64,000 nt of DNA from Sternotherus odoratus (GCA_032164245.1 JAVMKO010000003.1:6768651-6832650); one strand, 5' to 3'; positions 33,558 through 49,369 are shown, counted from the stretch's first letter. Made by a program: numbers and translations. Notes: generated from the sequence alone by a model not told the origin.

Positions 33558-33860
33558 CAGGGGTCAGCAACCTTTCAGACGTGGTGTGCCGAGTCTTCAT
33601 TTATTCACTCTAATTTAAGTTTTTGCGGGACAGTAAGACATTGAGGTTTTTAGAAGGTCTCTTTCTATAAGTCTATAATACAGAACTAAACGACTATTGT
33701 ATGTAAAGTAAATAAGGTTTTTAAAATGTTTAAGCAGCTTCATTTACAACCAAAGCGCAGAGCCCCCTGGACCAGTGACTAGGACCTGGGCAGTGCAAGG
33801 GCCACTCAATCAGCTTGCCTGCCACCTCTGGAAACGCGTGCCATGGGTTGCCTAACCCTA
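33558..33860 (+). mobile_element. hAT-like MITE (CAGGGGTCGGCAACC family), copy 2
   Basis: It begins CAGGGGTCAGCAACCTTTCA and ends CATGGGTTGCCTAACCCTA. The flanks GGCTAGAG and GGCGAGAC agree at 6 of 8 bases, a likely decayed target duplication. It shares its interior with 2370-2710 in opposite orientation. Confidence 0.88.
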
Positions 33861-33868
33861 GGCGAGAC

Positions 33869-36820
33869 CATCACAAGATCTGCTTCAACATCTGTGATTT
33901 GACCCCCCTCTAGTGGGTAACCCACAACAAGGCAGTACGCCTCACTACCAGTTAACGGCCAATGCAGAAGCTCCCTTTTTAAGCCTAGATGTCCTCTATT
34001 CTAGCCTCAATGCCTTTTGTGCTGTTTAATCAATGTGAATGATGTCTGCAGACAGAGATCCCTTAAGGTGAGAGATTCCATACTGTGCTGTATTAGAGGT
34101 AGGTGTTCAGAATTCTCCTCTGTAGAGTCATCTCACCCAGAGGTCCTTTTCAATTTCCGGTAAATAGAAGCAGAGAGAAATTCCCCTCAATATTTGATTG
34201 CATGTGCCACTCAGCTTGTCACAGCATTGTCATTTACCCCAGTGCTTCTTCCCAGTCAGGCATTTTCAGAGCCTGAGAGAACTCTATGCTACAGCAAGGG
34301 TTCCACAGCTTATCCTAAAGAGGAAGAACTCAGCTGCCAGACACACTAACCAGAAAAGTAACACAATATGTAAATCTGTCAGACAGCAAATGTGCAGAAA
34401 GTGTCTAGAAATCTGAGTACCCAAGACAGTCTGACAAGATTCATGGATGGGTACTTCCAGCTACCCGGCTGTTTGACAGATAGATCTCTTCCCTTCTTAA
34501 GCAACCCAGACATGGTCTAAAAGTCCAGGAGTTGTAAACAATTTTAAAACATTTCTCATCCAATGTATCTTGAATACAGCGAATGTTTAAGGTGCACTAT
34601 TCATTCTAGAGCAAAGTTCTCTAATGTAACTAAAACAATCCTGATTTATCATGCACACATTAACAGCAAATATTCCATTTAAACCACCTGTTGAAGCAAA
34701 CTTCGCTCCTTGATAGATTAATTTGACAACCTATGCAAATAATATTTAGCTTTCCAGATCCCACGCAACCTTCTGCAAAACATGGGAGTTTCCCACATTT
34801 GGTACATCAACTAGTGAAGAAAATAGTCAAGTCTTTATCTCAATTGTAGGATTACATAACGCATGTGGAGTATAAATTTTTAATGTCAAGGGAAAGGACT
34901 ACAAGGTTTTCTTACAGTCCAGTTTTCTCATAACATGTACATTAACTGTTCTTGTTTTAAAACTTATTTGAATGCATTACATGTAGGGTAACATTCCGGA
35001 GAATTTCTAAGAGATACAATAGAATAGGATTTCCAACGGATCAGCTTTCATTTTAGACCTGTCAGTCTCAGGTTACTCTTATTCCATTGGATTTTAGTGG
35101 TATATTCCTAGATTTAACCTAATAGTACGGTGCTACATGAAGTTTCACAGTTTTCACACTAAACCTTGTATATTTTAAGGAACGCAATCATGACCCATTA
35201 ACCTACTTGCAATAGTGATTAGAAAGAGGAACAGATACAAAAATATTATTGTTGGGCACTTTTAATATGGCTAATTAGCCAAGATGCAAAATCTTTCAAG
35301 TCAAAACGTCTATTCCTTAATTTACACAGATGAATGACTTCAGTGGAAGCAACAACCCTGCCAAGCTTAAAAGGCAACCCTGCATCCAGTCTATTTCAAG
35401 TAACATCACAGCACTGCAACATTCTTCCTCAATGAATATCTCTTCTGCAGTTTTGTAGTGCTGAAGCACAAATGAGCATAATATGCATGACTGGCATCCT
35501 TTACTTTGACAGTTTGGCTGAAATGTTCTAGTCTTCAAGATTACCTAAGAAATTAAGATGAAAAGTAAAAATTGTACTGTTCAGATAAGGTAGAAATAGG
35601 TACATGAGTACATTTGTAATGATACAAGCTTAAAACCATATTGCTCATGCAATGACGGGGGACAATACAAATATTAGCAATAAGCAAACAGAATCAGGAA
35701 ATACAAATTAATCCATCTCCCATCAACCTCTCTAACGCTCTCGGCAAAGCCTAAATTCTGTATGTGATTGTGCAAGTACAAAAATACTAAATAAGGGACA
35801 AAAAACTCTAAAAAGGCCTCACTTAACTCATTTGTACTAAAACTGCTCGATACTGCCTACACAATTCCAAGACATAATAAAGATATTAATGCTCTAATGT
35901 CCGCCCCAAAAAACCAACATATTCATTCTAATAGAGGCTTGTGCCCCTGCTGTAGGAATTTTAGCGATTAATCTTTTTATTTACAAGTCTCATCAATGTT
36001 TAGGAAAGGAAGTCCCTATAGGATGACAAACCATATTTGATCCCCACATATTAAATACAAATTATGGGACATTCTCCAAGAGCGAGCCCTGGGAAATTCA
36101 GAACAGGATACCTATGCAATTCAATCCTACTCCCCTGCTCCGCCACGAATTTGCTTCCAGATGCAGGGCAACAGATAGTTTCTGCACAACATATATTTTT
36201 GATCTTACTACATACTGTAATTGCACAGTTCATATCCATTCTCGTGGAGGAACCTAAGTCCAGCGCATCACACTCTGATCATACATTGTTTAAGTTGTCC
36301 CCGTCCATCCCTTAACTTAAACTTCTTACCAGCATGAAACGATTTAGCTGCAGGCAAATACTGCTAAAATAGTGCATTCCAGTATTAGTCCCATCACTGC
36401 ATTCAAGATTAATTTTCATGACAGTCGCAACAGCCATGGAAGAAGCGTAAAAACACCCTCGAAACAGTCACAATCGGTAGTCCACAAATTCCTTCAATCG
36501 TAGCTATCTCTGCTTTCTTATGTCAGACAGATCCGGCTTCGCTCCACTGCACTGCTTAGCAAGATCTGAATATGATTCAGGTAATAGTGAGGATCAGTGT
36601 GAGCTCTCTTATTTCAGTCAACATGACTTGGTCTGGAGAGCCCCTTCTCAGCCCCGGTGTTAGCAGCCCCAGACCTGCACATTCCCAGCACTGAAATCCT
36701 CCTCTGCAGTGAAAAGTCACTGCTAAATCTGGGCAACTTAAGCCTCTTTTCCTCAAAGAAGCCACACATACATCATCTCTTCCATGCATGACCAGAGCCT
36801 CTAAGCAGCATAGTTTGATT
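33869..36820. other. Repeat-poor stretch of XKR6 intron 1
   Basis: About 3 kb with no recognised interspersed repeat and no gene. It is AT-rich with ordinary complexity, in contrast to the dense insertions around it. Confidence 0.45.
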
Positions 36821-36852
36821 CCCCCCCCCCCCCCCCCCCACACACACACACA
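36821..36852. repeat. C19 followed by (AC)n
   Basis: Nineteen C at 36821-36839, then alternating AC to 36852. On the minus strand this is a (GT)n-G19 tract. Confidence 0.95.
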
Positions 36853-38849
36853 GTTCACTCAAATGTGTTGTGGGTTTGTTTTCGCCAGTGCGGATTTACA
36901 CAGTGGTTAATACATAATCGCCTATTTTGCTTGGCTGCATGATGAGAGACCCCCAACTTGCCAAAAGAGCATCCGCACCAAGCTGCTTTTGCTGATGTGA
37001 TCAGCATTTGGGGAGAACGGCTGGCAGAAGGAGGCAGAAAGGCTTGTGAACGGATTCTTCTTCCTAACACATCCCCACCCACGCACCCTAGACATGGCTG
37101 CAAAAATATCCACAATCATTGAGAGGTAATTTGTCTTAAAGTGCAAATGACATTGAAAAGACGACAGAACAGAAATGTCTTTTCTGTTGCACTGCATGAT
37201 TTCACCAGCTTATTTCCTAGGTAGCGATTCCAGAGAATCTTCCCACATAGTTCCTCCCTACCCCCTCCTCAAAAAAAACCAACAACTTTGCTGTGCTATC
37301 TCCATTTTACCTCAAGATTCTTGCGCTAAGAAGAAACAGCAAGTCCCCGCTCACCCCCTCAAATGTGCTGTCTCCATCTTAACTTCAGTCACTTTTTCAG
37401 AAATTTCATTTAGCAGCAAAGTTAACCCCTTCCGTTGCCCTTACATCAAAATACTTTCCTTCTACCTCATCAGCCCTTGCTGCCTCCCCCCTTCTGTCCC
37501 CTCCCCCAACAAAAATACAATCCTCTCAAATCCATTTGAGGTCTTATCTCCAGGATTTATCCTGGAGATTTCAGTGCAGGGATAAAATTAACCCTTTGAT
37601 TCCCCGGTGTTCCATCATATAAAATGTCTCATTGTTGGTTTATCCCACATATCTAGACTTTTCCTGGAAAATATTTGAAAAGGGGCCAAATTAACCCATT
37701 TGTTTGCTCTATCAGCCACCCCTATTTCTCCAAATCTCCTTCCCAAATATTGTCTGTGATCTGGGTGCCTGTTACCTCCACACTCAATTTGGGAATTTCA
37801 TCCCATCCCCTCTCATCCATGCCTCTCACCCTCCAGCCTCACTTCCGAAGTCTCCTGTTTCCACACACAGTTGTCCTAGAGGACATGTAGCAAAATAGCT
37901 CTGTACAATTATCCTTAGATCACCTCTTTCCCAAAAATCCCTAGAATGAGCCTGTAAAAATGACCCCCCCCCCCCCGAGACGGGAACTCCTTCATGTTCC
38001 CTCCCAAATCTTTGTTGAGGGTATGCTGACCTCCAAAGTCATCCTGGAGACTTCACCCCCAAAACAATTCCCTCCACTCCAACCCTGGGAATTTTCCAAA
38101 TCATTCCCTTGAATAGCCTTTCCTACCTTCCCACAGAAGTCATTCCCTCCCCTCCATGGCTTCTCTCTAGGGAACAAACCCCATCTCTGACCTCTAGTCC
38201 CTTACACTAGAGATCTAACAACACTCCCCAATTCCCCTACACCTGCTGAAGGTGTGTTTCTCTCCTACTACCAAAGAATCATCCAGAACATCTCATTACA
38301 TTTTTTCCTCTTCCAAACAAGGACTTGCTTCCCCCTCTTTGCTGAGTGTGACTGGGGCAGGGGGATCTTTGTCTCCCATCTCCCTTACTTGCTGACCCAT
38401 ATCCTAGAACTCACTCTGAATGCAGGTAAGGATGTGAACCCACTTTTCTCCCCATTCCTAGATCCATAATCAGAAATTCTCCCAGGGGTAGAAGAGACCT
38501 AATCCCTATTTATGCCACATTAATCCATCAAACTATGTCCACATGTGGTGGGGACTTCTCCCCAGACCCTAAAACTAACCCCCGTTTCACCTCCTACCCC
38601 CGGCTGTAAGCCATGGAACATTCTCCTCTGGCACAGGAACAATTCATCTTCCCATTTACCTGTGGATCATACAACAGAGGTCTCCCTGTGTGGGAATGAC
38701 CTCCACCCAACATCGTCATCACCTCCTCAGTCTCCCTGCAGGGAGACCTACACTTTGAGCTCTCCCTGTATGTGGGATTCACCCCTACCCCCAGAATCCT
38801 CCCTTCCCCACCTCTCCCCAGGCCCATCCCCTGCTGCTCCCCTTCTATG
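36853..38849. other. Pyrimidine-rich intron leading into minisatellite 1
   Basis: From about 37220 the plus strand is strongly C/T-rich (TCTCC, CCCTCC), so the sense strand is purine-rich for at least 1.6 kb. AAGTTAACCCC, AAATTAACCCTTTG and AAATTAACCCATTTG recur at about 37421, 37588 and 37690, hinting at a decayed tandem structure. C13-type runs occur at about 37963-37976. No coding sequence is supported. Confidence 0.6.
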
Positions 38850-42275
<3,426 letters not shown>

Positions 42276-43834
42276 ATCTCCTCTTCCAGTCATGCCAGCC
42301 CTGGGACCTAGCAGTCTCCCTCCCCCAGCCACTCTGCTCATGTTCTGCCACCGCCCTGCCACTCCCTCCTCAGCTCCACCACCTCCCCCTGCCCAATTTC
42401 AGCACACCTGCCCCTCTCTCACCCAGTCATGCTCTGCCCTTCCCCACACTGGGGGAACCTTACACCCCCCCACACACACCTAGGTCCCACTGACTCCAGT
42501 CCCACATCTCTGGTGCCACCCCTAGCAATGTCCTGGGACCCTCTTCACAGGCCTACACCCCGTTACCAAACCAGGGTACTGTAGGCTCCCTGAGCACAGA
42601 TCCCCTTCCTCCTAGATACCATCTCCCCTGGCGCCCCCTACCCCCAAGTCCCTAGTGTCCCCAACACCTCAGCCACCCCTTGTCCCCCCCAAATACATAC
42701 TCCCAGGTGGCTTCAGCCACCCTTTGGCTCCCCAGCTACCTCCATCACCCCAGACCACAATGGTGCCTTCACAAATCAGCCTCAGCTACCTCATGGCACC
42801 CCAAAGCCATGCACACCAGTCCCCAGTGCTTCTCACATCACCTGGTTCTCCTAATCCCCTTATTACCTAAGCATAAAGCCAGCTCTCTTCTCCCCCATTT
42901 AGTCCCTCACTTGCTGTTTAGCTGGGGTGGGGGAGCCTTTCCTCCATCTCTTGGGGGCTGCCAGGTGGCCATCCCATTCATTGCCAAGGGACACTGACCA
43001 GCCAACCCCAGTGGTCTGGAGCAGGCTTTGCAACCAGCTCATCCTTCTGTCCAAGGATCCTGAGCAATCCTGGGCCAGCATCACCACCTCTCAACAAGAA
43101 AAAAACACCCTTTTCACAGCAAACAGAAGAGCTACTGCCCTGCTCAGACTTTATAGGCAGAGCCTGGGGAAGCTCCGCCCCCAGAGTGGGCAGAGCCTGG
43201 GGAAGCTCCGCCCCCTGTCCTTAGCCCTGACCTTGTCCATGAAAGGCAGGATGCTTCAAAAGAACCTGTTTATAGAGCTGGGCTCTCTAGTCTTTTCCTG
43301 GATTGGGATTGGGCACACCTCTCTTTACACCTCTTTTGGAGGGAAATTTAGCCATTAGTTCCACCTCCTCTGTTTACTTGCACTTGCTTTATTCCATGCT
43401 TGATTTTTCATCCCTATATTGGCTCTTTTGTATGCTCAGATGCATTTTTCTCTTCTTGGAACTTCACTGTCTCCTTGTAGGCTCTCCTCCCTTCCCTCTC
43501 TTGCTTTTTGTGCCTGGGCCTGTAAACTCCCCTTTGGATATACTCCCCCCTGACATTTTCTAAATCTGTTTCCATAGGCATGCCCTCCCTTTCTGGTTCT
43601 CCATATCTCTCTTGCTCTCTTTGTGGGCATGTACTTCTGTCTTTCCAAAGACCTATGTTTGCATGTGCTGTTCTTTCTCTTCCTGAAATCACATTGGTGA
43701 CAAACACCAAAAAGGATTTACCAAAGGGATCAGGTAATGTGGTGGTAATGTGTCGTCTTGCACATGGCAAAGCTAATCTCAGGGGGGGAAACTAAGAAAA
43801 AATACATCCAAACAGTTACAAATACTAGTTTACT
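42276..43834. other. C-rich 5' flank of XKR6, with a GC-box tandem duplication
   Basis: 42276-43130 is C-rich but not tandemly repeated. At 43156-43216 a 33-bp unit containing GGCAGAGCCTGGGGAAGCTC and CGCCCC is duplicated, each copy carrying a CCGCCCC GC box. Open frames here have no recognisable domain. Confidence 0.55.
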
Positions 43835-44020
43835 GTGTTGCTGTAGCAATGCTGGTCCCATGATATCAATGGGTGAGGTAATATCTTTTATTGAACCAAT
43901 TTCTGTTGGTGAGAGAGAGAGAAACTTTCCCGCTACACAGAGAGAGAAAAGGAAGAAAGCTTTTCTCTTTCACAAGCAGAAAATGGTCCAATAAAAGATA
44001 ACACCTCTCCCATCTTCGCT
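43835..44020. mobile_element. Family-2 repeat with inverted terminal segment
   Basis: The forward part (GTGTTGCTGTAGCAATG, GGTGAGGTAATATCTTTTAT, TGTTGGTGAGAGAGAG) runs to about 43960. A reverse-complement piece follows at about 43977-44020 (ATGGTCCAATAAAAGATAAC, CTCCCATCTTCGCTC). About 30 bases are therefore present in both orientations. AAATACTA and AAATGCTA flank it as a possible short target duplication. Confidence 0.75.
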
Positions 44021-44670
44021 CAAAAATGCTAATGGAAGAGAGGGGAGAAATCGCTTGAACTTGAGAATAGTGAGAGAACTGTAGTAAATATTAAATGAAG
44101 TGTGGCAGGAAAGGGATCAGTGGAACAAGTCTGTGGCCCTTTTCAAATGATTCATGGGAAGTTCAAAAGTTCCATGAAGTTCTAAAACACACTGCTGCTC
44201 TTGAAATAGTCATGAGCTGACACTGGAGAACCTGAGGATAGGAAGTGAAAAGAAACGCCTTATATACTAGCTAGGCAGTCACTCACGTGCCGTATGGGGT
44301 CAGGTCCGAGGTCATTAGTGCTACATGAGACCCTCATGAACATTTCTTTAGATGGAGAGCAATAGTATTAAACATTCCTGGAACAAACAGAACATGATAG
44401 AATACTGCAGGACCCCATGCTACAGACTTCAAAGGCCACAAGATTTTCCTTTTTTTTCTGCTGATTTAAGCCACATTATGAATATGGAAATAAACGACAC
44501 CGAGACCCTCATCCTCTGTCTTGGCTGACTAAATTAACTTACACTCAGAGGAGAAATATTTATATTTGGGGATCATTCTTCTGCCTGACAATTGAAAAGC
44601 AAACCAGGGAATCAACAGGTCTATTCTGACAAGAAAGACTCTGAGACCTGTTCTTGCTGAGCAGCATCTT
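44021..44670. other. Unassigned
   Basis: Nothing recognised. Confidence 0.4.
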
Positions 44671-44840
44671 TATATCATAGTTTAAAGGGACCTCATCTAG
44701 TCCAATCCCCTGTTCAAAGCAGGATCAATCCCCAATTAAGTCAGCTAACAGATTTTTGCCCCATATCTCTAAACAGCCCCCTCAAGGATTGAACTCCCAA
44801 CCCTTGGTTTAGCAGGCCAGTATACAAACACCAAGCTATC
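44671..44840 (-). mobile_element. CR1 LINE 3' end (antisense)
   Basis: AAAGGGACCTCATCTAGTCC, CCCTGTTCAAAGCAGGATCA and CCCCCTCAAGGATTGAACTC, then TTGGTTTAGCAGGCCAG follow the antisense CR1 tail of a different subfamily from 7793. Confidence 0.85.
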
Positions 44841-45547
44841 GTATTTCACAGTCTTAAAAGGGGTGGAAACATTTCTACTTTATACCATGTTGCAGTTGGT
44901 TACATTTCATTTTGAAAAGGATGCACAGAAAGTACTCTGTTGTGTTAATTATTTATATACGGTAGCACTATAGGCACATGCTACATGTCACTGACACATA
45001 AGAAGGCCAAGACCCTGTCTCACTGACACAAAAGCAATTCAGTGAAGATCCAGCATGAGAACCAGAGCAGACAACAATGAAGGGAAACCAACAGTGGAAG
45101 GCAGGGAGAGAAGTGGTTTTTAAGGAGAGATTTGCAGGAGGAGTAGGAAGTTGCTTTTCATGAGGGAGAAAGGCTCTTCCAAGTCAACAGAGGGGTGAGG
45201 GGGACAGAGGTGGCATGAAGTCAAGTGTTGAAGAAAGCTATCACTTACTGTACATTAGTGGCCACGTTTAGGGAAGCATTTCATTAGACATAGCCTATCT
45301 TCCCCCTAAGCTTGATGGACCATAGAACAAGGACATTCTTGTCAGCTGACAGCACCCAGAGACTTTTTTCCTAATAAGTGATCCTATTGCATAAAGAAAA
45401 ACTTGATTTAAAAACTGTCTTTCTTTCTGAAACCGTTTTACCTATTATTGCTACCAAAAATAACATCACCCAAAAGAGATTAGAGAAAATAAATCAGCTC
45501 TCTATTTTTGTCCCCTTTATTTACTTAGTGCATTTTGACAGCTCTCT
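44841..45547. other. Unassigned
   Basis: Nothing recognised. Confidence 0.4.
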
Positions 45548-46110
45548 GTGGCTAGTCCGTTTCCCCCGCATCTCCAAAAGCGTGTTTCAAAAGCAACAAA
45601 GAATTCACACAGAAAAATGGTAAAAGACAAAAACACCATATCACCAATGGGTGAACACTTTTCACAAAACCATCGCTGCTGTTCTGACATCATCCTCAAA
45701 GGGAACCTGCACAACACCTTCCAGACGAGCCTAAGAGCTTCAATTCACAACTTTGCTAGACACTAAAAATCATGCTCTTAATAAAGACACTGGATTTATA
45801 GCTTATTACAACAATCTGTAACCCACAACCCCCCTTGTTTTGTTCTATGACTGCAGAATTGTTAACAGGCTACTTCACTTTGCATAGCCTCTTTAACCTG
45901 TGTGAACTAGTTATGCTAAACAATCTATGCCACCTTATATTTTAGGTGTGACACTCTCCGTACCGTTCCCATGCCTGAAGAAGGAGCTCTGTGTAGCTTG
46001 AAAGCTTGTCTCTCTCACCAACAGAACTTGGTCCAGTACAAGGTACTACCTCGCCCACTTTGTCTCGCTAATATCCTGGGATCAACACAGCTACAACAAT
46101 GCTGCAAACA
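45548..46110 (+). mobile_element. Penelope-like retroelement 3' end (family-2 repeat, long copy)
   Basis: Read on the plus strand, 45640-45720 encodes SPMGEHFSQNH, then IILKGNLHNTF. This resembles the end of the GIY-YIG endonuclease domain of Penelope-like elements (pattern PVGEHF...LKGN-RN). The following 45770-46110 (CTTTATAGC-type spacer, GAAGAAGGAGCTCTGTGTAG, CTTGAAAGCTTGTCTCTCTC, ACAGCTACAACAATGCTGC) is the reverse complement of the family-2 repeat at 15810, 31100 and 43835. Family-2 repeats are therefore best read as Penelope-like 3' ends. The domain match is from memory and short. Confidence 0.6.
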
Positions 46111-47056
46111 AGGGAGAGAAAAACATGTGATAAAAGAGGAAGATGTGATTATAAAACCACAGAGGCTGGAAGGGGGAATCTGGGCCAGGTGTAGTGCTCA
46201 CTGTGGGACTGAAGAGGAGAGAGAATGCAGAAGCCATGGAGGAATTTTAGTTGACTCAGGCAGAAGCCCTCTGGGGATTCCAAGGCAGGGCACATTGAAG
46301 CCACAGCCGGATGCAGCATGCTCTCTTCTCCCCCATCCTGTGCCACAGGGGTGAGGGAAGGGGCACACGGTCCCATGTGGCTAGCTATGCAGGCCACACT
46401 AGCCAGCTGCCCTCTACAGCCTCACTGTGGATGGTCTCTGCAGCCGGGCACTAGGGAGACTTTTTGCCCCTTCACCCTTGGGGAACTGCACGGGGCGAGC
46501 CACAATTCAGCCCTGATTATGCTACTGGTGTTTATTTAAAGCTAAAAAGCAAGGTGATGGGGAAGGCGCTTTGTAATCTGTCTCTGTAGATGTACAGGCT
46601 GATATGTACATTCAGACCCGCTGAGGATGTGGCCCAGAGTCCATCTAATGTTATAGATCATTATAACAAAAAGGTTTATTTTAAACATTGTAGCAAGGGT
46701 CAGGAAAATAACATCTCTGTGCAGCATTTAATTTCACCCTCAATTATTTCTAGGATTGCTCAGTTTACAAGTCGAGAGGAGAGACTGGGGGAGCCTCACT
46801 CAGTTTAAAAGTCAAACAAGAGCATGCGCACTGACAGCTCAACTCCGTACATCTGAAAATCAAACGATTATTTCTGCCTCATGCGAAGTCACCAACAATA
46901 AAGCATCTTCAGCTGGAACTTAGCAGGGAGCTCTGTTGTTCAGGCGTGAGGCAGTGGGGAACCCAGCTCACTCTTCCGTGGTGAGAGAGAGACTCGCTGC
47001 TGTACTGAAAGTTGGAGGTGCTGGTAAACCAAACAGACACAGTCTGAGTTTGACTT
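46111..47056. other. Unassigned
   Basis: No gene was recognised; the 127-codon frame at 45971-46354 begins inside the repeat and is not called. Confidence 0.4.
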
Positions 47057-47210
47057 GGGCCTGGTCTACACTGGGGGGGCGGGGCAGTGTGTGTGTGTGT
47101 GTCAACCTACGATACACAACTTCAGTCGAAGTATATGAGGCTGACTTACCTGGGCATCCTCACTGCAGCAAACCGATCACTGCCGCTCCCCCGTCGACTC
47201 CATCTCTCCG
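47057..47210. mobile_element. hAT-like MITE, left part only
   Basis: GGGCCTGGTCTACACTGG, a (GT)n run, CACAACTTCAGTCGAAGTAT and GCTCCCCCGTCGACTCC match the left half of the 15043/47804 family. No right end was found. Confidence 0.65.
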
Positions 47211-47803
47211 AGTCTCCCATCTCCCAGGAGAGTTCTCTAACCCCGAATTCTGGGATATTCTGATGTGTGCACACCCCTTCTGGTCAGCGTCTCCCATTGG
47301 CTAACTTAGGGGGCTCCCCCGCCTAGTGACTTTTGGGGAGCACATTCTAAGGATCCTAGCTATCCCCGTTGGTTGTACAGGGCGCCCGTACAACTCTTGG
47401 TGAATTGAAGAGTCCCTGTGATTTTGGGGAACGCGCCTGAGCGTGTTACCAAACTTCGCAGTGTGCGATTGCTCTGATGATCTGGATCCTCACAGGGCGG
47501 GCACAGTAGTTTATTTAGCTGTTTTCAGTCTTCGGCTAATCTTTGGAGAGCGGCAACAGTTTTCATTCATTATAGTGCCTCAAAAGGAACCCGTATCCCT
47601 GCTTCAGAAACATGCTTTCTGGGACCCCTTCCTTGTACAATCAGGTAATTTTAGTAACATCAGGTGTGCAATCATAGGGCCAGACTGGACTGTCCAGTGC
47701 AGGAAAGGAAGGGTGCAAGAAGGCTTCCTTCTTTACCACCTAGCCACAATTGCAGTTCCACCCCGCTTGCCCCCGTCAGCCCATCCCTCACTAATCCAAG
47801 CTT
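47211..47803. other. Unassigned
   Basis: Nothing recognised. Confidence 0.4.
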
Positions 47804-48090
47804 AGGGTTTGTCTCTACTTGAGCCGGCAGGGATCGATCTTTTGGTGATCGATTTATCGCGTCTCGTTAAGATGCGATAAATCGACCACCAGCAGCTCCC
47901 CCGTCGACTCCGGAAGTCCAGCTCGTGAAGAGGCGCAAGCTGGAGTCGACGGGGGACCACGCCACCGACCGCCACCGCCGTGAGGATGGGAGGTAAGTCG
48001 GCTGTAGAGACGTCGATTTCAGCTACGTTATTAAGGTAGCTGAAATTGCGTATCTACAGTCGATTTCCCCCCCTAGTGGAGACCAGCCCT
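47804..48090. mobile_element. hAT-like MITE with internal inverted repeats
   Basis: The ends are AGGGTTTGTCTCTACTTG and AGTGGAGACCAGCCCT. Internal pairs include ATCGATTTATCGC/GCGATAAATCGA, CCCGTCGACTCC/GGAGTCGACGGG and ATTTCAGCTACG/TAGCTGAAAT. It is CpG-rich and related to 15043-15280. Confidence 0.85.
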
Positions 48091-48976
48091 TAGGCACAGC
48101 TCTTTGATTGTGCTTCCGGAGGCACAAGTTTCCCTGAAGCACACGTGACCTCACCCTCTTCCACATCAGCTCTTAGAGTTGGCCAGCCATGGAGGGGAAC
48201 GTATGCTGCATCCCTTGGGTCCTTCAGAGCATCTGGGAGCTACAGCCTGAGTGTGGCATTGGGTCCGCCCCATGAAGGACTTTTAGGGCGCATAAGCAAT
48301 TGCACAGCACTATCCCCTTCCCATGCACGACCTGTCTGAGAAGAAGCAGCAAACCCACTGGAGCACCCCTCCAACCCTTCCACAAGATACTGCTAGGGAG
48401 TTAACCATAGGATGATCAACAGTTCCTAAAGGGACTGTCGGATCTAAGAAAACTACCATGGCCACCGACTCCCTTTCCGTTGCTAGAAGGAGACAAGCAG
48501 CTACTGAGCAGCAGTCGCAGTTGTATGCCCAGTCTGATCCCAGAATGACGGGGAGCAGAGAAACAGTAGGTATCCCAGCATGAATGGAGATGCCGTACAG
48601 CCCCCTTCTCAATTACTTGCCATAAACACAGGCGGTTAGAGGCAGGTGGGTAAATGATGAGATTGTTAACGTCCAAGGTCGTTTCTTGAGCAAGGGCCTA
48701 ACGACCGCTAACAGCTTGCTCTCCTGAAGGGCAATATGAACCATAGACTTCATGTCTCTCCATTGGCTTCAACTGGCCATGAAGTGCACCAGGGGTTCTC
48801 ACAGGGGGTTGGCTGCCACCCTCAAAGCACAGCTAACTTCTCAGTCCGTGAAACGGACTGTAAAGCAATCAGTATCACAGGGGAGTGTCTTCCCTTCCAT
48901 GTCGACCCTGCCCGCATGGAGACGGTTGCCTTGGTAGCTATTATGAATGACATATGGTGATATCGTTCCTCTAGAT
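48091..48976. other. Unassigned, moderately GC-rich
   Basis: Several short open frames occur on both strands but no domain was recognised. It may be decayed mobile-element sequence. Confidence 0.35.
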
Positions 48977-49369
48977 CAGGGGTCTCAAATACATGGCCCG
49001 CCTGCATCGTTCTTTGCTGTGGCACGCCAAACTCCTCCCTTTCCCCCCCCCCGAGTTATTTCCTGCGGCTGCCAAGCTCCCCTCCCTCACAGAGCGCCGC
49101 ATCCCCTCTCCTCTACCTACCTCCAGGCGCTTCCTGATGCTGAACGGCTGTTTGTCGGCGCCTAGCGCTTTCCAAGGGGGAGGAGCCACACGCTCAGGGG
49201 AGGAGGTGGAGAAGAAACAGGGCAGGGGTGAGAAGAGGCGGGGCCTCATGGAAGGGGTGGTGTGGCGGTAGGGATGAGGGCAGCGGGGGAAGGTGTCAGT
49301 GATGCGGCCCTCGGGCCTATGTACTAGTCCTCATGTGGCCCTCCTGGTCATTTGCGTTTGAGATCCCTG
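48977..49369. mobile_element. Non-autonomous hAT element with exact 8-bp target duplication
   Basis: The ends are CAGGGGTCTCAAATACATGG and CATTTGCGTTTGAGATCCCTG. The exact repeat CTCTAGAT flanks it at 48969-48976 and 49370-49377. The interior is GC-rich without a transposase. Confidence 0.95.

Noticed and set aside
36821..36852. Poly(C)/(AC) run as a telomere-like or regulatory tract
   Set aside because: It is a simple homopolymer plus dinucleotide run without TTAGGG-type units or other context.
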